From Vibrio sinensis (lineage in GTDB: Bacteria > Pseudomonadota > Gammaproteobacteria > Enterobacterales > Vibrionaceae): a stretch of 64,000 nucleotides of DNA. The stretch lies in contig NZ_QVMU01000004.1 of NCBI RefSeq assembly GCF_003605645.1, forward strand, positions 62,001-126,000, given 5' to 3'. A model generated the notes under the pieces. That model worked only from the letters and a program-made list of their open reading frames with translations. It did not search any database and was not told the DNA's origin. Made by a program: the position numbers and the translations under genes. This document shows positions 46,521 to 55,499 of the stretch, piece after piece (within the stretch, counting starts at the first letter, position 1; the number at the start of each line of letters is the position of its first letter).

Positions 46521-47668
46521 CGCTATTTAACTTGGTCAAAGCTGAATTAAAAGCTCTCATCACTAACCCTGTCGTGGTATTGACGGTCTTTGGTGGCGTT
46601 GTATTTTATTCCGTGCTTTACCCTCTCCCATATAGTCAGCAAACGCCACGGGAGCAACACATAAGTGTCGTCAACCTTGATGGTAGCCAAGCCAGTTTTC
46701 GTTTAGAACGTATGGTCGATGCCACACCACAAGTGCATATTATGCAGCGTGACTTCTCAATAGCTTCAGCTCAACAAGCGTTTATGCAAGGTGATATCAG
46801 TGGTTTCCTTGTTATCCCAGAACACTTCTATAAAGATTTGTTACTCGGTAAAAGCCCGACACTTTCTTACGCCGGCGATGCTTCCTATTTCTTAGTTTAT
46901 GGCACAATCATTGAGGGATTAGCGCATGCTGGGGGAACTCTTGCGGCGCAAAGTACCGTTTCAAAATTGGTAACAAAAGGCGAGCCAATGGCCCTAGCCT
47001 CACAACAATACTCCGTTACTAAACTGAATCTCAAACCTACATTTAACCCAACCGTCGGATACGTTAACTATGTGGTCCCCGCCGTGTTTGTGTTGATTTT
47101 GCAGCAAACACTTGTGATGGCTGCCGGGCTTATGGTTGGAACGCAAAAACATGGTAAAGGTTACTGGAATAGCATACCAACTGCGACGCTTATGGCTGTG
47201 CGAGTTTCTGTTCTCGTCGGTGTTTATTACCTACTTGGCATGTTCTATTTTGGCGCAAGTTTTACCTCTCATGGTATAAGCCAACTGGCCGATGCGGTTC
47301 AATTGCTAACCCTTATGTTGCCATTTCTATTAGCTTGCTGTGCGATCGGGATTTGGCTCGGTGCAATCACACCAAGACGAGAACTCGTGACTTTAGTGGT
47401 ATTAATCAGTTCAATGCCTTTGGTATTTAGTGCTGGCTTTGTGTGGCCAATACAATCTATCCCCTCTTCCATCGTGATGGCATCGCAACTGTTTCCATCC
47501 ACACCGGGAATCCAAGGGTTTCTTGCTCTAAACCAAATGGGGTCGGACTGGAATCAAATCGCGCCACAATGGACATTACTTTGGTTACAAACTCTTTTAT
47601 GGGGTTCACTGGCTTACTATCAGTTCAATAAGCAACGCCAGCAGCCTGTTTATTCCGACTTAAATTAA
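46517..47668 (+). CDS. ABC-2-type membrane transport protein, second of a pair
   Basis: A 383-residue paralogue of the preceding protein with the same plan: an N-terminal helix, a periplasmic loop (ISVVNLDGSQASFRLERMVDATPQV), then a membrane block starting at YVNYVVPAVFVLILQQTLVMAAG. The start is the ATG behind AAGGAGG, overlapping the upstream stop by 4 bases; the longer frame is rejected. The two probably form a heterodimeric inner-membrane exporter with the HlyD and TolC proteins. Substrate unknown. Confidence 0.9.
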   Translation: MTLFNLVKAELKALITNPVVVLTVFGGVVFYSVLYPLPYSQQTPREQHISVVNLDGSQASFRLERMVDATPQVHIMQRDFSIASAQQAFMQGDISGFLVIPEHFYKDLLLGKSPTLSYAGDASYFLVYGTIIEGLAHAGGTLAAQSTVSKLVTKGEPMALASQQYSVTKLNLKPTFNPTVGYVNYVVPAVFVLILQQTLVMAAGLMVGTQKHGKGYWNSIPTATLMAVRVSVLVGVYYLLGMFYFGASFTSHGISQLADAVQLLTLMLPFLLACCAIGIWLGAITPRRELVTLVVLISSMPLVFSAGFVWPIQSIPSSIVMASQLFPSTPGIQGFLALNQMGSDWNQIAPQWTLLWLQTLLWGSLAYYQFNKQRQQPVYSDLN

Positions 47669-47733
47669 TCTCATTGGTCTTTCCTTGAACTCGCTTTAAC
47701 AGCTTCACTCAAAAAGAAAGCGTAAGATTACCG

Positions 47734-47766
47734 TTAAGCGGAGAGGCAAATCGCTTCTCCGCTTAA
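47734..47766. terminator. Hairpin between the export cluster and the CYTH gene
   Basis: Perfect 11-bp arms TTAAGCGGAGA and TCTCCGCTTAA enclose an 11-nt loop. It separates convergent genes; T-runs on either side are weak. Confidence 0.7.
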
Positions 47767-47823
47767 TTGAAAAACTTCAGAATAGGTTATTTGGCGCATA
47801 AGAGTAATGGAAAAACAATCAGG

Positions 47824-48375
47824 TTAAACTGCTTTTTCAGTAAACATTTGCTTATAGGATTTTGTCTGTAGATCAAATGACGTTAAACCGAATTGCCCCG
47901 CCAACGCTTCAAGTTCAACTTTGTAACTCGACAACATCATCTCTTCGTCTGTCATGATGGCAAATTCAGCAAAGTCACCAATATCCGCTAAAGAATCTAC
48001 CGTAATATGGAATTGACCTACAAAGTAGATACTGCGCATTTTTTCAGCTTTAAGAATCACTTCATAACCCATAGTTTCAAGCATACTTTTCGCATTGTTG
48101 GCATCGGTAATATTAGTGGCTTGACATCGATCAGTTTCAGGCCCTTTAACAATCCACAACTTGATTCCTGACGGCTCCATTGTACGGATGCATAGGCTTT
48201 TATTTTGCCCTTGTAGCTCTCGTTTTGGTGAATCAAAATACCAATCAGATTCAACGTTATCTAACAGCATAACTTCATGAGGGATTTGATTTAATATTTC
48301 TAAAAATTGAGCTTTTGACTCAAGGCGATACTTCAACTCAACCTCAAACTTACCTTGAAAATGATTCGCACTCAT
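47824..48375 (-). CDS. CYTH-domain protein, class IV adenylate cyclase (CyaB)-like
   Basis: A 183-residue single CYTH domain, a tunnel fold that handles triphosphate substrates. The N-terminal ExExK signature is FEVELKYRL. Further conserved positions are YFDSP, LCIRTM, KLWIVKGPE and a C-terminal VELEAL acidic site. The family includes class IV adenylate cyclases (Aeromonas CyaB), thiamine triphosphatases and inorganic triphosphatases; which activity applies here cannot be told from sequence. Transcribed alone. Confidence 0.85.
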   Translation of the reverse strand: MSANHFQGKFEVELKYRLESKAQFLEILNQIPHEVMLLDNVESDWYFDSPKRELQGQNKSLCIRTMEPSGIKLWIVKGPETDRCQATNITDANNAKSMLETMGYEVILKAEKMRSIYFVGQFHITVDSLADIGDFAEFAIMTDEEMMLSSYKVELEALAGQFGLTSFDLQTKSYKQMFTEKAV

Positions 48376-48846
48376 ACTTCCATTCCATATAAAAAACCTA
48401 ACGACATATTATGCGCTATAAGGAGTGTAAATGTATGGGATGAGAGTGTCATTTATAGACATAACAACAGCTATGATGTGAGTTTTTGAAAGATATGTAG
48501 GCAGCCAACTGTTGTCATAGTTGATGTAAAGCTGATTGTTTGAATATGATTATACTCAAACTGCTTAGAGGAAAATAGGAGACAAAATAGAAGAAAGAGT
48601 GGCAATTGAACAAGTGAACCAGCTTCCCCATACACCTAGATATACTAGGTGATGGGGTTAATAAGTGCAGCTAATACCGCTGCGACTTCAAATCGGTAAG
48701 GGAGATAATGTCAAACGAATCTATACTTAAAATGATTTTAAATTCTTATTTAGCCCCACTATCTGGACTGGTGAGCTAAGTAAACTGAGCAAATTTAAAT
48801 TATTTTCTCATCATTATAAAAAATGATCGTTTATAAACACTAAATC
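48376..48846. other. Gene-free stretch with a long hairpin
   Basis: A 471-bp AT-rich gap. It holds a hairpin at 48626-48657 (CCCCATACACCTAG with CTAGGTGATGGGG, one bulged A, ATATA loop) and a small GCAGC/GCTGC hairpin at 48667-48683. No start, ribosome site or coding frame is convincing. Confidence 0.6.
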
Positions 48847-49059
48847 TTATTGCTTATTGACAAATCGCTCTGCACTAGCAAAAAGCATATCGCACTGTTT
48901 TTGTTGTTTGATGAACTCATCAGTGCCTGGTGTCATTGATTCTAGCTCTTCTTTAGCTTTATTATATTCCGCAACCATATGTGCAAATTTTTCTTCGAAT
49001 TCGCCTTTATTCATTTTTTTGCTGAATTTTTTGCCGCTTTTCTTAACTGGTTTTTTCAT
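48847..49059 (-). CDS. Small lysine-rich hypothetical protein
   Basis: A 70-residue protein with a strongly basic N-terminal tail (about ten lysines in the first 20 residues) followed by an amphipathic helical segment (FEEKFAHMVAEYNKAKEELESM..DEFIKQQKQCDMLFASAERF). No family recognised. AGAGGC precedes the ATG, 15 bp after the stop of the upstream 47-residue gene, suggesting a two-gene unit. Confidence 0.7.
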   Translation of the reverse strand: MKKPVKKSGKKFSKKMNKGEFEEKFAHMVAEYNKAKEELESMTPGTDEFIKQQKQCDMLFASAERFVNKQ

Positions 49060-49074
49060 ACTTGCCTCTTATAA

Positions 49075-49218
49075 TCAAAGATCTAATAGTTTTTGTTGCT
49101 CGCGCTCTAATAAGATATCTTCGATTTTTCTTCTTACTTGATGAATGTTATTTTGTTTATCATCTCTAGTATCATCTTTGTCTTTGCATGACTTTGAGGT
49201 GGTGACTTTACGTTTCAT
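49075..49218 (-). CDS. Very small basic protein, PA3496-like
   Basis: A 47-residue frame beginning MKRKVTTSKSCKDKDDTR and ending VRRKIEDILLEREQQKLLDL. The C-terminal RRKIEDxLxERxxxxLL helix resembles the PA3496 family of tiny proteins proposed to act in envelope integrity; the assignment is by pattern memory only. A weak GAGA lies upstream. It reads directly into the 70-residue gene with a 15-bp gap, which supports it being real. Confidence 0.6.
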   Translation of the reverse strand: MKRKVTTSKSCKDKDDTRDDKQNNIHQVRRKIEDILLEREQQKLLDL

Positions 49219-50096
49219 GACTTAATTCTCATTTTGGCTAAATATAACAGCCACATAACGACTCATCAGACTACATGTACTGATAGAATATCGAAGTAAA
49301 TAGACTGTTTAACAATTAGGATTGCAGCGGTAATTTCCAAAATCAATAAAGACACTCATACTTTTCAGGATATATTTCTTTAACTGCAACACTGTTTTCT
49401 TTTCGTATTCATACACACTCATACCATTTATCTATGGTATAGATATGGATAAAAACACTAGCACTACAATTATCCTGAACAATAATCTAAAGCATTTTAT
49501 TAATTCATTTACTTAAGAATTAAATCAAGCTATTTGACGATGGTCGCTATTTTATTTAACGTCTATAATTTAATGAAAATAAACGTTAAAATAACGAAAA
49601 TTGTGTCAAAACCAAAAACCATCTCGGGATAAACATAACGGGTCGATTCAACACAAAAAAGGAAATATTCAGTTAAATAATTCCTAAATAGTTCGACCAC
49701 TTTAACGTCAGCAACTATACACTTGGTATGGATAATAGATAGTCATTTCTGTTTTTATTTTTATTTCAATTAAAAACAAACAGTTATGAGCTACCCATCA
49801 AATCGAACTGATGATAGTTCTTGAGCAAAGTTCATCTTATCGTTCAAAAAACAAGCAAAACAACTGTTTACAGTATGTATACCTAAGTGACTTCAAAATG
49901 CAAGATTCAGAGCGATCTCATCGTGTTGAGTTTGTTTGGATATAAAATATCGAATTTCCCATAAAAGGGAAAATATGCAGGCAAGAATCAGGTGACTTAG
50001 CGTGAGTCTAGATAAATTAGGCTATTGAACTAAATTAAAAGCCATCAATTCTACTAGCTATTGAAAATAGGCCGGATATTTAAACAAACATAGTAT
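49219..50096. other. Long AT-rich gene-free stretch
   Basis: An 878-bp region without a credible gene on either strand. It contains a small hairpin ATACCAT/ATGGTAT at 49421-49440 and an ERIC-like element at 49879-50003. The rest is simple AT-rich sequence. Confidence 0.7.
49879..50003. repeat. Candidate ERIC-like imperfect palindromic element
   Basis: The stretch begins TATACCTAAGTGACTTC and ends AATCAGGTGACTTAG, whose ends are inverted copies of CTAAGT-AC-T. The roughly 125-bp length matches the 127-bp ERIC-type repeats known in vibrios and enterics, and it sits in an intergenic region. Identity is by pattern; no second copy was found in the window. Confidence 0.5.
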
Positions 50097-50537
50097 TTAA
50101 ATTGATAGACACAATTCTATTTCGCGACCAGCAACCAAGTTTCCGGTTGGAATGAATCCACAACGTCGATAAAAACCAAGAGGACTCCCCTCGCCAGAAA
50201 TCACACTGGTAAAGAGTTCTGAAATACCAAATTCTTTTTGTAACGCTACGACCAGTATCTGTATCGCGTTACGACCTAACCCTTTAGATTGGCAGGATTT
50301 ATCGAGCATGAAACGCCACAACATGAATGTATTGGTACTGACATTTGCATCGACAAGAATGAAACCAATCGGTGCATTATTGAGATAAATAGCACGAAAC
50401 CACGCAAACTCCATGAAGTTCGCCTCGGCCAATGAGATCGCATTGCTATCAATGTGACACTCTTGTTCAGGATTAACTTCTAGTTGGCAAATCGAGTAGA
50501 AATTCTCGCTGTTGATTTTTCTTAGTTCTAAGTCCAT
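50097..50537 (-). CDS. GNAT-family N-acetyltransferase
   Basis: A 146-residue acetyltransferase with strand-loop WRFMLDKSCQSKGLGRNAIQILVVAL (acetyl-CoA loop QSKGLGR) and C-terminal SVISGEGSPLGFYRRCGFIPTG. It resembles the RimI/spermidine-acetyltransferase-like group, but the substrate is not predictable. Confidence 0.87.
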   Translation of the reverse strand: MDLELRKINSENFYSICQLEVNPEQECHIDSNAISLAEANFMEFAWFRAIYLNNAPIGFILVDANVSTNTFMLWRFMLDKSCQSKGLGRNAIQILVVALQKEFGISELFTSVISGEGSPLGFYRRCGFIPTGNLVAGREIELCLSI

Positions 50538-50629
50538 TTAAGATCATTATCCTTAAAATCCTGTTAGTTTCTTCAATTACCAAAATCCCAAAAGCAATTG
50601 CACGCTCACCTTGATGCGTGGGATTTGTT

Positions 50630-51151
50630 TTATAACTTTAAGCACTGTTTAGAAACGACTTTTGGAGTGATGGTATCAACTTCCGCTCTCAATTTTGCTA
50701 ATGAATATTGACTAAATACTTTGATCTCATGTTGCTCTAATAGCGCTGCTGTTACCCCTCGCCCAGCAATCTTATGTCCACTGAATGTTCCATCGTATAT
50801 TGTGACACTACCGCAAGATGGGCTGCTTTCGGCTAAAATGGCATAACGAATTTGGTTTTCTAAACAAAGCTTTAACGTATTATCCGCACCACTAAGGAAT
50901 AATTCCGTTACATCAACGCCGTCATTACCAACAACGCGAGCATTATTCTCCAGCACATCTTCTCCTACTCCTCCTATAATTTCTGCAGGTGGTCGTGGCG
51001 TGGGTAAACCAGAAGAGACTTCTGGGCAGAAAGTTAACACATCAAAACTGGAGAACAGCCAGTCCCTATCTGCATTATCTAGAGATAGGCAACTTCCATT
51101 GTATCTCACGGAATTTCCAACTAAGCATGAACTCACTAAAATTTTTTCCAC
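50630..51151 (-). CDS. DUF523 domain-containing protein
   Basis: A 173-residue DUF523 protein with the family's N-terminal ILVSSCLVGNSVRYNG, central FCPEVSSGLPTPRPPAEI and C-terminal AILAESSPSCGSVTIYDGTFSG. Conserved cysteines suggest metal binding or redox chemistry, but no function is established. The GTG start is preferred because it matches the family's M.KILVS beginning and has GGATGA upstream; a TTG four codons earlier is the alternative. Confidence 0.88.
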   Translation of the reverse strand: MEKILVSSCLVGNSVRYNGSCLSLDNADRDWLFSSFDVLTFCPEVSSGLPTPRPPAEIIGGVGEDVLENNARVVGNDGVDVTELFLSGADNTLKLCLENQIRYAILAESSPSCGSVTIYDGTFSGHKIAGRGVTAALLEQHEIKVFSQYSLAKLRAEVDTITPKVVSKQCLKL

Positions 51152-51293
51152 AAAATCATCCAAATCGTCAATAATGATTATTTAATAGACGACTTAAGCC
51201 AGAATATAATCGGCATAGCTTAAATCGTATTACATTTCTATTTCCACGAAGAGTGGTTAAGGCGCTAGCCTATCTCTTTTGTTTAGTGATTAA

Positions 51294-52247
51294 CTAACGC
51301 TTCGTTCTACCATACAGTTGATTAAAATTTGGTATATTCCCTTCCCAAACTGGTAAATCCTCGCCAATAATAGAAATGAGCACATCAATAAATAACTTGG
51401 TTTTTATAGGGGCATCTCGGTGTGGATACACCGCATAAAAAGTGCCGAAATCCTCTAGATTCAAATGTGTCATAATAGGAATCAACTGACCATTCTTGAT
51501 TTCATTTTGAATCATCTGAGCCGTAACAACGGCTAAAGTATTACCTGCCAGCACACTCTTTACTACCATCTCCACGTCATTCACTTTATAGGCAGCATTA
51601 AGTTGAAAATATTGCTCACCACCTTTTTCATCTAGATAAGCAAACTTATCCAGTAACAAGCCTGGAGTTGAGTAAATAGTCGCGGGAAGTGATTGCAGCT
51701 TTTCAATAGTATCAATCTCGCCATACTGTTGGATAAAATCAGGAGCAGCAACGATGAGTATTCGGCTACGCGCTATTTTGCGACTAATTAAGCTCGAGTT
51801 TTTTGGCTTGCCAATACGAAAACCAATGTCAAAACCCTCTTGGACAATATCGACTATACGATCTTCTAATCGTAGCTCGCAGTTAACTTCAGGATACTGC
51901 TTCTGAAACAGAGAGATGGCGTCTTGTACATACTGGCGACCAAACATCATTGAACTCGTTATTCTCAATGTCCCCCTAGGTTCTGAGTGGTAATTTTGCG
52001 CCAAGCGATGGGTGTTACTTATTAATTCACGCAACTGTTTCGCTTGACTGACCATTTCATTCCCTGCCGCCGTTAACGACAACGAACGTGTAGTACGATT
52101 GAGCAGTCGAACTCCTACCTCTTTCTCTAGCCGGCTAATCTGTTTAGATATGACCGAGCGATCAAGGTTTTTCTGTTCAGCGACATTAGTAAAAGAGCCG
52201 AGCTCTATGACTTCGAGAAGTAAAAGTAAACGGGTAGAAAAATCCAT
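51294..52247 (-). CDS. LysR-family transcriptional regulator
   Basis: A 317-residue LysR regulator. The winged helix is at 1-60 (LEVIELGSFTNVAEQKNLDRSVISKQISRLEKEVGVRLLNRTTRSLSLT). The effector domain follows, with GTLRITSSMMFGRQYVQDAI and VQEGFDIGFRIGK, in the style of the CrgA/DsdC-like group. GAGAGG precedes the ATG. It is transcribed alone, downstream of the MBL-fold gene; its target and inducer are unknown. Confidence 0.92.
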   Translation of the reverse strand: MDFSTRLLLLLEVIELGSFTNVAEQKNLDRSVISKQISRLEKEVGVRLLNRTTRSLSLTAAGNEMVSQAKQLRELISNTHRLAQNYHSEPRGTLRITSSMMFGRQYVQDAISLFQKQYPEVNCELRLEDRIVDIVQEGFDIGFRIGKPKNSSLISRKIARSRILIVAAPDFIQQYGEIDTIEKLQSLPATIYSTPGLLLDKFAYLDEKGGEQYFQLNAAYKVNDVEMVVKSVLAGNTLAVVTAQMIQNEIKNGQLIPIMTHLNLEDFGTFYAVYPHRDAPIKTKLFIDVLISIIGEDLPVWEGNIPNFNQLYGRTKR

Positions 52248-52474
52248 CTCAACCTCTCCAAGGTTTTATGATTTATTGATGCCAGAATAGCACCAATATT
52301 ATCTAAATAGTTTCATGTTTAACAACCAGTCTTAGCGATGTAGCGACTGCACTTAAAGAGCGATCTAATCAAGTAGCGACTTAAGTATAAGTACAACAAA
52401 TATCATTGGCGGAGGCAGCATAGAAAAATGAAAAACCAAACCTCATCCTACCGTTTTCACATGACTAACCACGT

Positions 52475-53320
52475 CTAAATTAGGACAGTTCGACCTGTGG
52501 GTAGATGCTCTAAGCGATCGCCCAAAACAGACTTCAACAATTCAAACGCTTTCATTCCGGTACAATGCCCTGTGTATAGCTTATCTATTGGGTATCGTGA
52601 TAATGCTTCCCCAATAGCTTTAATTTCTTGTTGAGTACCACCAATGCTATTTAATACGGGTAAACCAACAAGATGAAAACCGCCCACTACGGCTTTAATT
52701 CTGTGATTTGGGAACAATTCAAGAGCGGTTTGAACCATATTTAAAACGCCGCTATGAGCACATCCTGTAAATACCACTAACCCATCATCTTCTTTAATAA
52801 CAAGCATCAGCTCATGATCAAAAACATCTAATTCATAATCACCGTTGGATTGGGTATAAAGGTATTGGTTTCCTTTAGGCTCTGGATATCTTTTATTGAT
52901 TTCAGTGATCGCAAAAACATTGGACGCAATTTCAGTCTTTTGGTCTACAAAAACCAATCGATCATTCGCTCGTTCCAAGAGTTTTTTATCAATACCAACA
53001 TCACTCTTGAAACCAAATGCTCGAAAATAGTAGTTTTTATTTTCACAGTTTTTTAAGTACACATTTGCTTTAGCGTTGTTGTCCAAAAAGTGAGTAATGC
53101 CATTACAATGGTCGTGATGACGATGAGATATAACTGCAACATCAATATCCTGGATATTAATATCTAACAAAGACGCATTCTTACAAAACGTATCGCTACT
53201 CCCAGCATCGAATAGAACCTGACTCCCCATCGTCTCGATATGAAGTGACAAGCCACGTTCAACAGAAAGATCCGGACGACTATTTAATCTTGTATTGTCT
53301 ACCAACGCAGTCAATTTCAT
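52475..53320 (-). CDS. Metallo-beta-lactamase-fold hydrolase, dihydropterin/RFA-P synthase-like
   Basis: A 281-residue MBL-fold protein. The metal motif is SHRHHDHCNG; later ligands appear in FTGCAHSGVLN and GGFHLVG, and the end has LYTGHCTGMKAFELLKSVLGDRLEHLPTGR. This arrangement belongs to the COG1237 group, related to archaeal beta-ribofuranosylaminobenzene-phosphate synthase-type proteins, whose bacterial members have no settled role. The ATG chosen has GGA at 7-bp spacing; an adjacent ATG and a TTG lie just upstream. Confidence 0.85.
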   Translation of the reverse strand: MKLTALVDNTRLNSRPDLSVERGLSLHIETMGSQVLFDAGSSDTFCKNASLLDINIQDIDVAVISHRHHDHCNGITHFLDNNAKANVYLKNCENKNYYFRAFGFKSDVGIDKKLLERANDRLVFVDQKTEIASNVFAITEINKRYPEPKGNQYLYTQSNGDYELDVFDHELMLVIKEDDGLVVFTGCAHSGVLNMVQTALELFPNHRIKAVVGGFHLVGLPVLNSIGGTQQEIKAIGEALSRYPIDKLYTGHCTGMKAFELLKSVLGDRLEHLPTGRTVLI

Positions 53321-53460
53321 CATCTCATCCAATAAGTAAACGTGCTAGCACAAGCACTACAAAGACTTCAATAAAGTTCATAAGTCCATGATTTCAATTC
53401 AAAAACACCCTAACGGTAGCAATTTAAAGCGTTATAGCTTTACGATAATCTCATCCGAGA

Positions 53461-54306
53461 TCAATCGCCCCAATTTTTCCTAAATTGCTTAGGCGTGATG
53501 CTTTTTTGTTCAGAGAATATTTTCGTAAAATAAGATGGGTTGCTAAAACCAACTTGCTCTGCAATTTCTTTAATAGATAGCTCTGTTGATTGTAACAACA
53601 AGCACGACTTCGCTACTCGCAGCTTATTTAAATAAGTAATAAAGTTTTCGCCTGTTTTATTTTTAAAGAAACGACTAAATGACGATGAGGTTATTGAAAA
53701 CTCCTCTGCGATCGCATCTAACGTCAACTGCTTCTCACTATGGGTATTTATGTAGTCGATAATGCTATCAATTTTTTGCGTATTAACGTTACCGGGTTCC
53801 ATTAATACTGCGTTTGACGACAACAGACGTCTTTCATGATGTTCTGACATTTCATAAATAAGGCGTAAAAACGTACCTACACGATTCAATCCGCTCTGAT
53901 GCTGAAACTCAGCCATCAAAGCAACAATATGTGTAATGTTACCTAAAAACTGAACGCCTCGGTTAGCTTGAGCTAAAAGCTTAAATTGATTATCGCCACA
54001 TGGAAATGTAGCGAATATGGTATTAATTAACTCAGGATCAAAAACTAATGCCCAACTACGTTCACGGCAATAAACGCCCTCAGGAAGAGATGATACCCAA
54101 TTGTGAGGCAAGTTAGGTCCAACAAGTACAAGTTGACCCGGCTCAAATTTACCAACATGGTCACCGATATAAACAATACCATTGGTATCACGAATGTAGT
54201 GAAGTTCGTATTGTGGGTGGTAATGCCAGCGAATGATTTGATCAGGAGCGCCATGAGCACGAAAGAACAGATCGTCGTCTAAATCAATTATCTCTCGGTA
54301 AATCAT
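53461..54306 (-). CDS. AraC-family transcriptional regulator
   Basis: A 281-residue regulator. The N-terminal cupin sensor (about 15-110) contains IRWHYHPQYELHYIRDTNG. The C-terminal double helix-turn-helix (about 185-280) has LDAIAEEFSITSSSFSRFFKNKTGENFITYLNKLRVAKS and IKEIAEQVGFSNPSYFTKIFSEQKSITPKQFRK. It resembles sugar-responsive regulators and sits just downstream of the sugar locus, its probable target. A GTG ten codons upstream is an alternative start. A terminator separates it from the dehydrogenase gene. Confidence 0.9.
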   Translation of the reverse strand: MIYREIIDLDDDLFFRAHGAPDQIIRWHYHPQYELHYIRDTNGIVYIGDHVGKFEPGQLVLVGPNLPHNWVSSLPEGVYCRERSWALVFDPELINTIFATFPCGDNQFKLLAQANRGVQFLGNITHIVALMAEFQHQSGLNRVGTFLRLIYEMSEHHERRLLSSNAVLMEPGNVNTQKIDSIIDYINTHSEKQLTLDAIAEEFSITSSSFSRFFKNKTGENFITYLNKLRVAKSCLLLQSTELSIKEIAEQVGFSNPSYFTKIFSEQKSITPKQFRKNWGD

Positions 54307-54370
54307 GTGTTGCTTTTTTCTAGATTGCTTTACCACAATATTACTATGACTCTAAATAGTATGCTGTGTT

Positions 54371-54393
54371 AAAGCCCTCAAAATGAGGGCTTT
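54371..54393 (-). terminator. Terminator between the dehydrogenase and AraC genes
   Basis: A stem of 10-bp arms AAAGCCCTCA and TGAGGGCTTT with a 3-nt loop ends the sugar operon; only three T follow in the leftward direction. Confidence 0.75.
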
Positions 54394-54415
54394 CGCCAAA
54401 GACATAAATTAATGA

Positions 54416-55447
54416 CTAAACATTGATCATAACTTTCACGTCTTTGTTGTCACTTGATGCCGCATATTCAAATGCTTCAACACAACGTTCAAAGCTAAAT
54501 TTTGTACCAATGAGTGTATTTACATCAAATTTCTTCGCGGCTAGCAATGAAATAGCCTTAGGATACATATTTCGATAACGATAAATGGTTTTGAACGTTA
54601 ATTCTTTGGTCTGAGCATGAACAATATCTATCGCCAATTTATCCATTGGGCAACCTATTAGCATAACCGTAGCTTGTGCGCAGGTTAGTGGCAACGCAAT
54701 ATCTAATGCGGCTTCAACTCCACAGCAATCGAAAATGATATCGACACCATTACCATAGGTTTGCTGTTTAACAAACTCTGCCATATCAACGCGAGATGGA
54801 TTAAGAGTGACAATCCCATCAAACTGCTGAGCCACTGCAAGCTTTTCATCAAACAGATCGGACAAAATCACTTTGGCACATCCAGCATTTAAAGCTGCGA
54901 TCGCGGTAACAATACCAATTGTCCCAGCTCCTAAAACCAATGCCGTATCACCTGGTTTTACATGCGCTTCTGTTGCAGCATGAAGTCCTATTGCCAACGG
55001 TTCTATGAACGCTCCCTCATCAAAAGAAACGTTATCAGGTAATTTGAAGCATAATGCAGCGGGATGATTTACCTTCTCAGCCAAACACCCATCGATTGGT
55101 GGTGTCGCCCAAAAGCGAACACTAGGATCTAAATTATAACAACCAGCGAGTGTTTCTTTAGAATGAAAGTCAGGGATTCCTGGCTCCATACACACTCGAT
55201 CACCTACTTTAAGATGCGTTACTTTATCGCCAATTTTTATTACCTCTCCAGAGGCTTCGTGACCAAGAACCATTGGAGCGTTTACTACAACATTACCAAT
55301 CCGTCCGTGCTTATAAAAATGCACATCACTTCCACAAACACCCACTGATTTTAGTGCAACTTGAACTTCATCCTCTCGTGGTTCAGAAATATCCTGAACA
55401 TCCATTAACGATAAGTTTAGAGCAGAGCTAAGTACTGCAGCCTTCAT
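54416..55447 (-). CDS. Zinc-dependent polyol/sugar dehydrogenase (sorbitol/xylitol dehydrogenase-like)
   Basis: A 343-residue medium-chain dehydrogenase likely oxidising a polyol or sugar acid with NAD. Catalytic zinc ligands are C38 (VGVCGSD), H63-E64 (GHEASGE) and E149 (EPLA). The coenzyme fold has [11 protein letters not shown] and the acidic residue after the second strand in LSDLFDEK, favouring NAD. The structural-zinc lobe (88-103) has lost all but one of its cysteines, as in sorbitol dehydrogenases with one zinc. Last gene of the leftward sugar operon; it begins 52 bp after the ROK kinase gene. Confidence 0.9.
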   Translation of the reverse strand: MKAAVLSSALNLSLMDVQDISEPREDEVQVALKSVGVCGSDVHFYKHGRIGNVVVNAPMVLGHEASGEVIKIGDKVTHLKVGDRVCMEPGIPDFHSKETLAGCYNLDPSVRFWATPPIDGCLAEKVNHPAALCFKLPDNVSFDEGAFIEPLAIGLHAATEAHVKPGDTALVLGAGTIGIVTAIAALNAGCAKVILSDLFDEKLAVAQQFDGIVTLNPSRVDMAEFVKQQTYGNGVDIIFDCCGVEAALDIALPLTCAQATVMLIGCPMDKLAIDIVHAQTKELTFKTIYRYRNMYPKAISLLAAKKFDVNTLIGTKFSFERCVEAFEYAASSDNKDVKVMINV

Positions 55448-55499
55448 ATCACTACCTCATAAATACAAATTTATTAAAGAATTACTTAAAGAGCTAAAT

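Noticed and set aside
48667..48700. An 11-base word GACTTCAAATC like the anticodon arm of selenocysteine tRNA
   Set aside because: No acceptor stem, T-arm or CCA end could be built around it; probably chance.
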